A stretch of 64,000 bases of DNA, taken from the NCBI RefSeq assembly GCF_026241205.1, contig NZ_JAPFQM010000006.1, positions 310,001 to 374,000 on the forward strand, in the 5' to 3' direction. The notes below the pieces were generated by a model. That model had not been told where the DNA came from, searched no databases, and saw only the letters and a list, made by a program, of their open reading frames with translations. Both the position numbers and the translations under genes were made by a program. Source of the stretch: Thermomicrobium sp. 4228-Ro (GTDB lineage Bacteria; Chloroflexota; Chloroflexia; Thermomicrobiales; Thermomicrobiaceae). This document shows, one piece after another, positions 43,645 through 53,164 of this stretch (positions within the stretch are counted from its first letter, which is position 1; each line of letters starts with the position of its first letter).

Positions 43645-43830
43645 GAACACCCCGCTCGCTCCCTCGCTCATGAGTAAGGATCGGCAGGGAGCAGGGGGAA
43701 GCCACTGAGAAAGGTGTCTCGAATCTTCCAGGACTTCCTGGCCAGACGCCGTGCTGACGACGCAGGAAAGCGTGAGAGCAGCGCACCAGTGAGTGATGGA
43801 CCGGGACGGTTCGTCCCACACTGGTGGGAT

Positions 43831-44125
43831 TCACGCGCCACTCGCCTCGTTCGGGTCCAGCAGCCAGCCGAGCGGGAAGACAACGAGCATGCCACCGTAC
43901 TCCACGATGAGCGGCCACCACCAGTCGAGCGCAACAGCGGCGCAGAAGGGTGCGAGGGCAACGACGATCGGTGTGAACAGCGAACGCCAGCACGAGACCG
44001 AGACCACCGAATCCGTTGTAGAGCGCGATCAGGTCGCGAAGCGTCGTGGCAACAGCCCATATGATCACTGGCGCCCTTGAGATTCGTGCCACCAGCCCTT
44101 TCCCTGACGACTTCTGTGCACCCAT
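43831..44125 (-). pseudogene. Small integral membrane protein, frameshifted
   Basis: 97 residues if one base is removed near 43978-43984. Frame 1 gives MGAQKSSGKGLVARISRAPV then IIWAVATTLRDLIALYNGFG and GLGLVLAF; the frame then continues FTPIVVALAPFCAAVALDWWW, LIVEYGGMLVVFPLGWLLDP, NEASGA stop. Three hydrophobic helices. ATG 44125 follows GAGGGGGACAGG. No family recognised. Confidence 0.55.
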
Positions 44126-44521
44126 CCTGTCCCCCTCATCAGTGGTTCGCCACCCATCCGGCGCACGACGCGCCATGTGCTGGTCCATCGTGCGAGATCC
44201 AGGCACGGCTCGCGGGGCCGGTGACGACCTCGCTGCGTGGTTCCTCCCTCGATGCGGGACAACAGCCCTCCTGCCCATCTCGCGCATCGGCACCGGGTGG
44301 GAACACCGGTGTACTGGCTGGGCGCCTGATCGGTACAGGAGCGAGGACATGCGACAGGTCACGCTCGCACTGTTCTCGGTGCCCGTCCAGTGGAACACGC
44401 ACTCTCTCAGCGCCACGAGGAAACTCGCCCCAAATCGGCACCACACAGCGACGCGTTCGGGGCGAGGGCTCCGAGCAGGCGAGCGAAGAGGGGTCAGCAG
44501 CGCAGCCGCCGGAGGTGGCCG
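44126..44521. other. Non-coding stretch, nothing recognised
   Basis: About 396 bp between a small membrane-protein gene and the NmrA-like gene. Open frames here have no good starts and low-complexity composition. No RNA gene or repeat seen. Confidence 0.45.
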
Positions 44522-45382
44522 TCAGCGGGTCGCGAACCAGCTCCGGACTGCCTCGCGCAACGGGGTGGTCGGCCGCCCGATGAGCTGGCTCAGCTGATGG
44601 CTGTCGTCGAAGAGCGCGTCCTGTGCAATACCCGCTTCCAGTACGGCGAGCACCTCGGCCACCGCTGGTGGCGTGCCCTGCTGTACGAGATACGCCTTGT
44701 AGTCCTCGGGTGTCAGGTTCCGGTAGGTGACGGGTCGTCCAGTGACCTCGCCGACGATCCGAGCGAGATCGTTCATCGTCCAGGCTTCGTCGCCAGCCAG
44801 TTCGTAGATCCGACCAGCGTGCCCCTCGGTCGTGAGCACGACGGCAGCAGCAGCGGCGTAGTCAGCACGCGTCGCCGAGGAGATCCGGGCCTCACCGGTC
44901 GCACCGACCAGCTCGCCGGTCGCTGCCGCGGCACGCACCCGATCCTCGTAATTCTCCGTGTACCAGCTGTGGCGGAGGAAAGTCCAGGCGAGACCGCTCG
45001 CTCGGAGTGCTTCTTCGGTGGCCACATGTTCTTCGGCCAGCGCACGGAGGGGCGTCCGATCGGCATGGAGGATACTCGTGTAGGCGATGAAGCGGACACC
45101 GGTACGGACCGCAGCCTCGATCACATTGCGATGCTGGACAATCCGGCGACCGACCTCGGAACCGGAAACGAGGAGCAGCCGCTCGACACCAGCGAGCGCA
45201 GGCGCGAGCGTCGCCGGATCGTCGTACTCGGCACGCCGGACCGTGACACCACGGACTGCCAGATCAGCGATTTTGTCCGGCGTGCGGGCGAGCGCGACGA
45301 TCTGGTCGGTCGGTAGGCGCTGGAGAAGCTCGGTGATCACCAGTCTCCCCAGACGACCACTCGCTCCCGTCACACCGATCAT
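44522..45382 (-). CDS. NmrA/QorB-like NAD(P)-binding oxidoreductase
   Basis: 286-residue atypical short-chain dehydrogenase: MIGVTGASGRLGRLVITELL (glycine motif), VERLLLVSGSEVGRRIVQHRNVIEAA, IAYTSILHAD, WTFLRHSWYTENY and ISSATRADYAAAAAVVLTTEGHAG. Typical of NADPH:quinone reductase 2. ATG 45382; TATACT at 45421. Confidence 0.93.
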   Translation of the reverse strand: MIGVTGASGRLGRLVITELLQRLPTDQIVALARTPDKIADLAVRGVTVRRAEYDDPATLAPALAGVERLLLVSGSEVGRRIVQHRNVIEAAVRTGVRFIAYTSILHADRTPLRALAEEHVATEEALRASGLAWTFLRHSWYTENYEDRVRAAAATGELVGATGEARISSATRADYAAAAAVVLTTEGHAGRIYELAGDEAWTMNDLARIVGEVTGRPVTYRNLTPEDYKAYLVQQGTPPAVAEVLAVLEAGIAQDALFDDSHQLSQLIGRPTTPLREAVRSWFATR

Positions 45383-45420
45383 GATGCTCTCCCTTCCCAA
45401 GATCGAAACAGCGGGAGAAC

Positions 45421-45426
45421 AGTATA
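45421..45426 (-). promoter_or_regulatory. -10 element for NmrA-like gene
   Basis: Minus-strand TATACT, 38 bp before the ATG at 45382; TTGGTC lies 15 bp upstream of it as a poor -35. Confidence 0.45.
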
Positions 45427-45493
45427 GCGCCAAACTGCCCTGACCAACTCGTGTCCGCGAGGCCGGAGGCCAGGCAGCATTCCGGGGCACCGG

Positions 45494-47071
45494 CTAGCCG
45501 CTCTCGCAGCCGATGCCGTCACGGTCCGGGTCGAACCGATGCGGGTCGGGCGGCAGGACCGGGAAGCGCCGGTAGGGGATATCCGCGCAGTCGAGATCAG
45601 GCGGTGGCGGCGGGATGCAGACCGTCGGATAGCTCGGATCGCAGTTCGGCGCGGGAGTCGGGGTGGTTGCCGGCGGAGGTGACGGCGTGGGTTGCGGCGC
45701 TGGGGCGGGCTCCTGCCCACCGCCCACCGGCGAGACCGGGCAGGCACCCCAGAGTCCCGCCTGCTCCTCGCGAGCGGCTCGCTCGGCTTCGACGAACCGC
45801 CAGGTGTACTTCACGTCGGGCGGGTAGGTGGCGACACCCGCGTAACCCTGACGCACGAGGAGCTCGTTGAAGAGATAGGGGCCGACCCACACGTAACGAA
45901 GCAAGCGACCGTAGCGGTCGGTCTCCGAGACGTCGCGCTCGAGCGCTACCTGCTTGCCGTTCAGCCAGTCGGCAGTGAACTGCGAGGCAGTGGGGCCGTA
46001 GCATTCGATCTCGCCGTGGACCTCGGGCGTGTCGACGCCGATGAGCCGGACACGAGCCGTCCGGCCGTCGGTGAACTGGACGTCGATCGTGTCGCCGTCG
46101 ACGACGTTGGTGACGGTCGCCAGCTCGTAGACCGCTGCATCTTGCGGCACCTGTCCCAGCTGCTCGTAGCGCCAGCGGTAGTAGTGCTGCCCCACGTTCC
46201 CCGCCTCGACCTGCCAGCCCGGTGGGTTGTCCGGCGTGTAGGTGAGACAGCGCCGCTCGAAGCACTGGACGAGCACGTCGCGCGGGGTCCCGCCGACGCG
46301 GACACGCGTCCAGTACGGCTCGGTGATCGGGAAGCCTGTGGCGTAGAAGGGGTTCGGGAACAGCGCATCCTCCCGGAACCGCCAGCTGGTGTAGACCGGC
46401 CCACGACTGTTCATGAAAGCCCAGAAGACCGAGGCGATCGTATGGTTCGTCTCCGGGACATGCACGCTCGCGACCACGCCATAGCGGGCGAGCGCCGGAT
46501 CCTCGCCGACCGTACCGGAGCGATCGAGCGTCTGTGTCACCAGCGTACCGACCGGAAGCGGCGGCGTCACGAGCAGAGGGCCGAACGTGGCATAGGTGGG
46601 TGCAGCGGGGTCATCGGGATCGCCAGCGACGTTGACCTGGGCAGGGGGATGTGGCTCGAAGGTCGCATCGCCGAGCTGGAGCTGGCCAGTGATGAGCTCC
46701 TTGGCGAGAAGGCCGTTGGTCACGTACCAGGGCGAGGAGCGATCGAGAGCGGGATCGGTGATCTCCATGCGCGACTTGTCGAAGTACTGGACGAGGCGCG
46801 TGCCGCCAGGAGCATCGGCATAGGGTTCGCGGAGCGGCCTCGTGAACGGTTCCGGCCCCCACATCCAGGTCCGGCTGACGCGCCCTGCAGCGACGGGCAG
46901 GTCGCTCCGAGCCCACGTATCCAAGAAGGCGTCGTGCCCGGTCGGGAGCGCGGATACCGGGATCGGGAACGCGGCAGCGAGCAGGACGAGCGCGACAATC
47001 AGCGACCACGCGACTGCTCGGCACACGATGCGGTACCGCGGTAGTGGGCATGGAACGGTCCGGACGGGCAT
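45494..47071 (-). CDS. Secreted thermonuclease with surface domain and Excalibur motif
   Basis: 525 residues. Signal peptide SLIVALVLLAAAFPIPVSA, then about 290 residues of a surface domain (FLDTWARSDLPVAAGRVSRTW, LVQYFDKSRMEITDP, WYVTNGLLAKELITGQLQLGD) seen in Thermomicrobia exported proteins. Next a staphylococcal-nuclease domain with VTNVVDGDTIDVQFTDGR, RVRLIGVDTPEVHGEIECYG and DRYGRLLRYVWV (catalytic Asp, Glu and Arg present). A Pro/Thr linker leads to a calcium-binding Excalibur end DRDGIGCESG. It degrades extracellular nucleic acid. ATG 47071 with GAGGAGCGAAG. Confidence 0.9.
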   Translation of the reverse strand: MPVRTVPCPLPRYRIVCRAVAWSLIVALVLLAAAFPIPVSALPTGHDAFLDTWARSDLPVAAGRVSRTWMWGPEPFTRPLREPYADAPGGTRLVQYFDKSRMEITDPALDRSSPWYVTNGLLAKELITGQLQLGDATFEPHPPAQVNVAGDPDDPAAPTYATFGPLLVTPPLPVGTLVTQTLDRSGTVGEDPALARYGVVASVHVPETNHTIASVFWAFMNSRGPVYTSWRFREDALFPNPFYATGFPITEPYWTRVRVGGTPRDVLVQCFERRCLTYTPDNPPGWQVEAGNVGQHYYRWRYEQLGQVPQDAAVYELATVTNVVDGDTIDVQFTDGRTARVRLIGVDTPEVHGEIECYGPTASQFTADWLNGKQVALERDVSETDRYGRLLRYVWVGPYLFNELLVRQGYAGVATYPPDVKYTWRFVEAERAAREEQAGLWGACPVSPVGGGQEPAPAPQPTPSPPPATTPTPAPNCDPSYPTVCIPPPPPDLDCADIPYRRFPVLPPDPHRFDPDRDGIGCESG

Positions 47072-47137
47072 CTTCGCTCCTCGCGGGGGACGGTACCCGG
47101 CTCCGTGCTGATCTTCGCCTCGTGCTCCGTCACCGCC

Positions 47138-47143
47138 AGTATA
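47138..47143 (-). promoter_or_regulatory. -10 element for secreted nuclease
   Basis: Minus-strand TATACT, 66 bp before the ATG at 47071. Confidence 0.4.
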
Positions 47144-47330
47144 CGCGAAGCGGCTGGACAGCGCCAGACGAACCATTCCGCCCTGACAGCAGTACGCAGC
47201 GAGGAGGCGGGCGGGACGGCGTGGAGCGCCGCCGAGCCCTCCCGCGCCGCGAGGAAGCGCCCTGCGATCCGGGCAGGGGCTGCTGGGCCGTTCCTGGGGC
47301 GCCAGCCGCCCGAACGGCACCGCGGGCGGT

Positions 47331-47336
47331 TATACT
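47331..47336 (+). promoter_or_regulatory. -10 element for MFS exporter
   Basis: TATACT, 36 bp before the GTG at 47373; divergent from the nuclease promoter about 190 bp away. Confidence 0.5.
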
Positions 47337-47372
47337 GCACGCGCGCCGGAAAGAGCGGATGCCGGAAGCGAC

Positions 47373-48917
47373 GTGGACGGAACACGGGAGATACCGAGGC
47401 AACGCGGTAGCGAGCAGGCACAGCGCCCGCCGCTCGGGCGTGGGACGACGATCGCGATCGTGAGCGGGGTGCTGGCAGCGACCTTCCTGGCCGCCCTGGA
47501 CGCGACCGTCGTCGGCACGGCGATGCCGACCATCGTCGGGCAACTCGGCGGACTGGCGCTCTACCCGTGGGTCTTCTCCGCCTACCTCCTGACTTCGACT
47601 ACGACCATCCCGCTCTACGGGCGGCTGGCCGACCTGTACGGCCGCAAGCGTGTCCTCCTGGTCGCGATGGGGCTCTTCCTCGCTGGCTCGCTGCTCTGCG
47701 GGCTGGCGCAGTCGATGCCGCAGCTCGTCCTCTTCCGGGCTCTCCAGGGGCTCGGGGCGGGGGGCATCCTCCCGGTAACGCTGACGATCCTCGGCGATCT
47801 CTTCCCGATCGAGCAGCGGGCACGCCTGCAGGGACTGACCAGTGCCGTGTGGGGCGCATCCGCCGTCGCGGGGCCGACGGTGGGTGGCTTTCTCACCGAC
47901 ACGCTCAGCTGGCGCTGGGTCTTCACCGTGAACGTGCCCTTCGGCCTGGTCGCGATCGCCCTCATCGGGCTGGCGCTGCGGGAACAGCTAGCACCGAAGC
48001 GACGGACGATCGACTACGCTGGTGCCGCGACGCTGACGCTCGGGCTGACGGTACTCCTGACCGGCCTCCTGGCAGCCGGTGAGGGGAGCGCGGTGCTCTC
48101 GCCGCGGTCGCTCGGCGGGATCGCTCTCGGTATCGGCATCCTGGCGTTTTTCGGGTGGATCGAACGGCGTGCTGCTGAACCGGTCATCCCGCTCGACCTC
48201 GTCCGGCGCCGGCTGGTCGCCGTGGTGACGCTGGGAAGCGTCCTGATCGGGGCGGGGATGTTCGGGGTGACCTCGTACTTACCGCTCTACGTCCAGGGCG
48301 TCCTCGGTGGGACAGCCAGCACGGCCGGGATGACGGTCATGCCGTTCGCCGTCGCGTGGTCGGTCGCGTCGACCGTCTCCGGTCGGGTCATCCTGCGCTT
48401 CGGCTTCCGGAGCTCGGTCCTGGCAGGGATGGCAGCGATGCTGGCAGCTGGTCTCGCGCTGCAACTCGTCCCGCGCCTCGAGCGTCTCGCCTGGGCGGTG
48501 ACGGCAGCCGCCCTGTTCGGGACCGGCATGGGGTTCAGCGCGACGGCGTTTTTGATCGCCGTCCAGAACGCGGTCAGTTGGGCCGAGCGGGGGATCGCGA
48601 CTGCGCTGGTCGGCTTTTCGCGCTCGATCGGCGGTGCCGTGGGCGTCGCGGCACTCGGCGCGGTCCTGGCCGCCCAGCTGCGGGCGACGACGAGCGCGGG
48701 CGTCTCGCCCGACAGGCTGCTCGATCCGGCGCTGCGGTCGACGCTCGATCCAGCAACCCTGGCAGCGCTGCGCGGGTCCCTGGCCGGGGCACTGGGTGCG
48801 GTGTACCTAGCGGTCTTGCTCGTCGTCATCGCGGCAGTCGTTCTGGTGGCGCTCGGCTTCCCGCGCCAGGTCGCCGGTGGGCCGGAGCGGGCACGCGGGG
48901 TACCGACGGGACGCTGA
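47373..48917 (+). CDS. MFS drug:H+ antiporter, DHA2 (EmrB/QacA) family
   Basis: 514 residues, 14 predicted helices. Motif D1 ATFLAALDATVVGTAMPTIVGQL, motif A YGRLADLYGRKRVLLVAMGLF, motif B LFRALQGLGAGGILPV and motif C LTSAVWGASAVAGPTVGGFLTD. Exports toxic organic compounds. GTG 47373 with GGAAGCGAC. The next gene (M23 peptidase) starts 14 bp after its stop. Confidence 0.93.
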   Translation: MDGTREIPRQRGSEQAQRPPLGRGTTIAIVSGVLAATFLAALDATVVGTAMPTIVGQLGGLALYPWVFSAYLLTSTTTIPLYGRLADLYGRKRVLLVAMGLFLAGSLLCGLAQSMPQLVLFRALQGLGAGGILPVTLTILGDLFPIEQRARLQGLTSAVWGASAVAGPTVGGFLTDTLSWRWVFTVNVPFGLVAIALIGLALREQLAPKRRTIDYAGAATLTLGLTVLLTGLLAAGEGSAVLSPRSLGGIALGIGILAFFGWIERRAAEPVIPLDLVRRRLVAVVTLGSVLIGAGMFGVTSYLPLYVQGVLGGTASTAGMTVMPFAVAWSVASTVSGRVILRFGFRSSVLAGMAAMLAAGLALQLVPRLERLAWAVTAAALFGTGMGFSATAFLIAVQNAVSWAERGIATALVGFSRSIGGAVGVAALGAVLAAQLRATTSAGVSPDRLLDPALRSTLDPATLAALRGSLAGALGAVYLAVLLVVIAAVVLVALGFPRQVAGGPERARGVPTGR

Positions 48918-48931
48918 AGGGAGCGACGACC

Positions 48932-49915
48932 GTGCGCGCGCTCCTGGCACGGCTCGAGCGCTGAGAAAGGGAACTGTTCCGCATCGGCCTGGCTGGGTGG
49001 GGCCTGCCGGCACTCTTCGAGCCGCTCACGGTCCTCGCACCGCTGCGGCTCGCGCTCGTCCTCGTCGCCGTCCTCTGGCTGGCCCGTGTTGCTGGCTGGT
49101 GGAGGGAAGCGGGCACGAGGCGAGCCGCTCGCCTCGTCGCCAGCCAGCTGGTCACGCTCCTTCCACCGCCGGTGTGGCTCTTCAGCCTGCGACAGGTAGC
49201 CGGGGAACTCCGGGGACGCTGGCGGTATCGTTGGCGGCCACCCACGATCGCGACCTGGCAGTTGCGCGCCCGCTACCGCTTGCCGGTCGACGGTTGCTGG
49301 ACGGTGTACAACGGTGGCCCGACACCGGAGACGTCGCACTCCTGGTCGCTCTGGGGGCAACGCTACGCCGACGACCTCGTGGTCACCGACGCCCACGGCC
49401 GGAGCGCACCGGAGGGTGCCCGACGTCCCGAGCAGTACGACGCCTGGGGCCGACCGATCGTGGCTCCAGCGGACGGTGTGGTGGTGGCAGCGCGCGGCGG
49501 GCACCGTGACTGTCCGTGGGTCGGGGTGATCGACCCCTTCGCCTGGAGCCCGCTCGGGAACTTCGTGGTGATCGAGCACGCGCCGGGCGAGTGCAGCCTG
49601 GCTGCCCACCATCAGCGGGGGAGCCTCGCGGTCCGACCGGGCCAGCGCGTGCGGGCTGGCGACGTGATCGGGCGCTGCGGCAACTCGGGACATTCGACCG
49701 AGCCGCACCTGCACTGGCAGCTAATGGACCGGCCCGATCCGACGCAGGCCGTCTCCTTACCAGTCCGCTTCACCCGGTACTGGCGCGAACGCGACGGCAG
49801 GCTCGAACTCGTCGAGGACGGAACGCCGGTCCGGGGCGAGCGGGTGTGCGCCGGTGACACCGCTAACCTGACACAGCACCAAGACACGCGCCGGAGCCAG
49901 GCTCCGAACGCCTGA
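48932..49915 (+). pseudogene. Membrane-anchored M23-family peptidase with early in-frame TGA
   Basis: About 327 codons from a GTG at 48932, which has AAGGGAG eight bases upstream. Codon 11 (48962-48964) is TGA; then the same frame continues ERELFRIGLAGWGLPALFEP, LRLALVLVAVLWLARVAGWW (membrane helix) and a LytM/M23 domain: VDGCWTVYNGGPTPETSHSW, GNFVVIEHAPGECSLAAHHQ, GDVIGRCGNSGHSTEPHLHWQL (zinc-binding HLHW). CGA-to-TGA restores LERRERELFR. Without it, only a downstream CTG or a late ATG could start translation. Seen as a recent nonsense change or base error. Forms one unit with the MFS gene. Confidence 0.75.
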
Positions 49916-51192
49916 GCGCCGCTGGAGCGCGATGGAAACCGGTGGGCCAGCACAGGGCTAGTTCGCCGTGCGTGCTGGCTGCCAGGCGCAGGTCATCACA
50001 CGGGCGGTCTCCAGTCGGTGAACCGGGTGTGGTTGCGGAGTCGCGCTGCGCAGGACCGTGGGCAGGACGAGAGTGACATCGAGCAGATCGCCACTGGAGC
50101 CCAGGGCATCGGCGAGTCCCAAAACGAGCCAGAACGACTCGAGCGTGGGAGGGCGCGTTTGTGGGTCGGCACGGTGGGACGAGAGCGAGGAGCGACTGCG
50201 TGTCCAGCCTGACGGCCAGCGCGATCCGGCGTGGCTCGCAGACCGGGTGCAGGAGAGCTGGGGAGCGACGGGGGTCCTGCGCCAGTGCCCAGAGATGGAT
50301 GCGCACGGGTCCTGCCTGGAGGAGCAGCATGACAAACGAGGGGAGCAGACTCGATCAGTAGCTGGTCGAGCGGTTTTTCGCGAGGCGATTGGGAACGGGG
50401 AGTGGGGCTCGAACATCGGTAACGAGGGCCATGATTCCCTCTGGACACGGTGATGGCGCTGGAACGGCGGGAGCGCCGCATGTCCTCCCTGGATCTCTGT
50501 GCAGGTCCCGGTCGGCGACCACACGGCAGGGGGACAGCCGCTCGGGTCGAAACCCTTGCCAATCCTCTCTCCGCACGAGAAACGCAGATCATCGCCCCTT
50601 TTCGAAGGCCGACGAGCGTTCGGTTGCTCACGCTTCGCGGCGTACGCGGGTGTCAACCGCGTGGCAAAAGCGGCTAGAAAGGGCCAGAAAGCCCGAGGCC
50701 TGAAGCTTCGCTGTGGAGGAGCAGCGACTGTAGAATTTTCTTCAACGCTCCTATACATACATAGAAAACGTATCTGTATTCTCTGTCTCTTCCGTGATAT
50801 GATGGAAAGAGAAAGAATAGGAGAAGCCAGTGAATATTTCGCTTTGCAACCTCTGTCTTTCTTGTCTGGCAACCGACGAGTCGGGTATCGCACTGCGGTC
50901 CTGCTTCTCTGCAGTCGGCAAGACGAGACGCTGGATCGGGGCGGGTATCGGCCTGGTCGCATCGCGATCGTTCGCCCATCCGCTGTCTGGTGCGGAAACC
51001 CTGAGGCTGCTGCGCCCGGGATCAGAACCAGGAGTCGTCCGCGAAGAGCTGCTCAGCCACGGTCGAGGCACGGCAAACCGACGAGCGCCCATCCTCGACT
51101 CGCATGGGTACCTTGCGGTGCATACGGGACGCAGGTGTGTGTCAGCGGCCGGACCTGCAGGCGGAGCAGACGGTTGCGCGCAGGCCGATACG
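49916..51192. other. Intergenic region with decayed coding traces and an AT-richer island
   Basis: No intact gene supported. On the minus strand near 49960-50130 a fragment reading FWLVLGLADALGSSGDLLDV looks like real protein (perhaps the end of a DUF3267-type membrane metalloprotease), but the frame breaks on both sides. From about 50720 to 50900 the sequence becomes clearly AT-richer than its surroundings and contains an extended -10, TGATATGAT (TATGAT at 50798-50803). This precedes the recombinase remnant and may mark the edge of acquired DNA. Confidence 0.5.
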
Positions 51193-52464
51193 ATGGCGTG
51201 GGATACGGTGTGGCAGATGCTGGTGCACGCTTTCGAAAACACCGAAGACGAGTTCGCTGATTGGTTGCTGGCCAGGGAGGCAGGCAGGCTCATCGTGCGC
51301 TTGCCGTATACCCCTGAGCGGGTGGCGAAGCTCAAGACCGTCGTCGGCCGCCGGTGGCATCCCCAGGAGAAGTCTTGGACGGTGCCCCATACCGATGAGG
51401 CTCTTGCCCACCTGTTGGCCTTCTTTGCCGGAGAGCCGGTCGCGGTCGATCCATGGCTTCGTCCTGGGCGGGTCCCGGCCCATCGGGGGCCATCGTCTGA
51501 ACCGGCGGTCCTTCAAGACGCGAAGCTCCTTGACCAGGTGCGCTAGGCCGTTCGCGCCCGACACTCTAGCCAGAGAACGGAACAAACCTATGTTGGGTGG
51601 ATCAGCCGGTTTCTCGTCTTCCACAACAACCGCCCCCGGCCGAGATAGGGGGAGATCGCTCGGTTCCTTTCCAGCCTTGCCAGCGATGGGCATGTCAGCG
51701 CCTCTACCCAGAACCAGGCCCGGAACGCGCTGTTGTTCCTCTACCGGGAGGTCTCACACCAAGAGATCGCGTACGTGCACGGGGTCGGCCGGGCGAAAAG
51801 GCCGAAGCGGCTACCGGTGCTGTCGACCCGGCAGGAGGTCCAGTCCATCCTCGGTCGACTCCAGGGACTCGACTGGCTCATGGCCATGCTGTTCTAGGGG
51901 CCGGGCTTCGCCTTATGGAATGCCTGCGCTTCAGGGTGAAGGAGATCGAGTTCTCGCAGAGCGAGATCCGGGTTCGCAGCGGGAAGGGGACCTGGACCGG
52001 GTGACCATGCTGCCCGCGGCCGTAAAGGAGCCGCTCCGGCAGCATTTGGAGCAGGTGAAACAGCAGGACGAGGCCGATCTGACGGACGGCTCCTCCGGTG
52101 TTCCCTTACCTGATGCTCTGCGCCGAAAGTACCCGAACGCAGCGAAGGACTGGGCCTGGTACTGAGTCTTCCCGGCCTCGAGGCTCTCCGTGGACCCCCG
52201 TTCCGGCACCAGATGGCCGTACCACCTTCATGAGTCGGTGTTGCAAAAGGCGGTCAAGGAGGCCTTCCGGCGAGCGGGGTTCTCAAAGCCTGCCAGCTGC
52301 CACACCTTCCGGCACTCCTTTGCGACTCACCTGCTGGAGGACGGCTATGACATTCGGACCGTCCAGGAGCTCTTGGGGACAAGGACGTGAGCACGACCAT
52401 AGTCTATACCCATGTTTTGGACAAAGGTGGGCAGGGCGTGGCGAGTCCGACCGGTCGGCTGTGA
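51193..52464 (+). pseudogene. Integron-type tyrosine recombinase (IntI-like), decayed
   Basis: Several frames together give a full site-specific recombinase: an extra N-terminal domain RLIVRLPYTPERVAKLKTVV, GRRWHPQEKSWTVPHTDEAL; the SAM-like domain RTEQTYVGWISRFLVFHNN; then GLRLMECLRFRVKEIEFSQS (catalytic Arg), LDRVTMLPAAVKEPLRQHLE (after the beta-hairpin Lys), [60 protein letters not shown] (His-x-x-Arg), TVQELLG and [21 protein letters not shown] (Tyr nucleophile). The YWVFP..DPRSG block and the ending are typical of integron integrases rather than XerC/D. Broken by a TAG near 51544 and at least three frameshifts. Confidence 0.75.
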
Positions 52465-52526
52465 CTCCTTTCCTGGCGAACGCAGAGCGTGGGCAGCGCT
52501 CCCGGGAGAGACTGCGGGCCGATATC

Positions 52527-52558
52527 TGGATATCCTGCCAGGCCCGGCAGGATATCCA
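52527..52558. promoter_or_regulatory. Strong hairpin downstream of recombinase
   Basis: TGGATATCCTGCC-AGGCCC-GGCAGGATATCCA, perfect 13-bp arms. Position fits a terminator of the recombinase gene or an operator. Confidence 0.5.
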
Positions 52559-52571
52559 GGCGATCACGGCC

Positions 52572-52600
52572 TTGACAGAAGGACCCAAGGGGTGGATACG
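52572..52600 (+). promoter_or_regulatory. Candidate cassette promoter
   Basis: Consensus TTGACA at 52572-52577 and GATACG at 52595-52600, 17 bp apart, pointing into the SnoaL gene at 52712. The -10 box is poor. Confidence 0.35.
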
Positions 52601-52664
52601 GTTGGTGTTTACGAGAGGAACCGACCCGAGCTGGAACGGGATAGACTGCACCGTCTATCCCAGA

Positions 52665-52671
52665 GTTAGGC
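52665..52671 (+). other. Core recombination site GTTAGGC before first cassette
   Basis: GTTAGGC matches the GTTRRRY core where integron integrases cut (after G). It lies between the recombinase and the first cassette-like gene, where attI or an upstream attC end is expected. A 7-bp motif alone is weak; context raises it. Confidence 0.45.
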
Positions 52672-52711
52672 CGACATGCCAGTCGATTAGGGCCAGAGAA
52701 AGGAGGACCTT

Positions 52712-53164
52712 GTGTCATCGTTAGAAGAGAACAAAGCGTTGGTACGGCGGTTCTACGAGGGGATCGACAAGGGGAACATCGACGCGATGGACGAGTTAGT
52801 CGCCGAGGACTACATCAACCACGATCCGCCTCCGTTTCCGGGCTTGGCCACTGGCCGCGCCGGTTTGAAGCAAGCATTCGAAATGTTCTGGAAGGCTACG
52901 CCGGGCCGCCACATTATCGAAGACCAGGTCGCTGAAGGCGACAAGGTCGTAACCCGGCTGAGAGCGGTGGGCAAGCATGAGGGTGAGTTGGCAGGGATCC
53001 CACCATCGGGTAATGACCTCGACGTAAAGGCGATAGCCATTCACCGGATCGAGAATGGAAAGCTCGCGGAACACTGGTCGGCAGTCGATTCCGCGGCCTT
53101 GCTGTCCCAACTGGGTGTCATCCAGCTCCCATTCGCCCCGAAGCATGGTAATGGTGCGACCTAA
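52712..53164 (+). CDS. SnoaL-like/ester cyclase family protein (cassette gene)
   Basis: 150 residues of the NTF2-like SnoaL fold: ENKALVRRFYEGIDKGNIDAMDELVAEDYINHDPP, QAFEMFWKATPGRHIIEDQVAEGDKVVTRLRAVGKHEGEL and IHRIENGKLAEHWSAVDSAALLSQLGVI. Family members are small cyclases or hydrolases of polyketides and other substrates. GTG 52712 with AAAGGAGGACCT. The TAA stop sits inside the first core of the attC-like site at 53159, as in many integron cassettes. Intact, unlike its neighbours. Confidence 0.88.
   Translation: MSSLEENKALVRRFYEGIDKGNIDAMDELVAEDYINHDPPPFPGLATGRAGLKQAFEMFWKATPGRHIIEDQVAEGDKVVTRLRAVGKHEGELAGIPPSGNDLDVKAIAIHRIENGKLAEHWSAVDSAALLSQLGVIQLPFAPKHGNGAT

Noticed and set aside
44046-44597. 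Plus-strand open frames opposite the small membrane gene and the NmrA-like gene
   Set aside because: No ribosome-binding site or motif; they mirror the minus-strand genes.
48962-48964. Selenocysteine at the TGA in the M23 gene
   Set aside because: No Cys is conserved at this juxtamembrane position and no SECIS-like stem follows; CGA-to-TGA is simpler.
49960-50330. Remnant of a DUF3267 membrane metalloprotease
   Set aside because: The expected HExxH region could not be found in any frame, so only a trace is noted.
50830-51192. N-terminal extension of the recombinase frame
   Set aside because: The frame is open but its sequence is Cys/Arg/Gly-rich with no family similarity; domain-like sequence starts near 51193.
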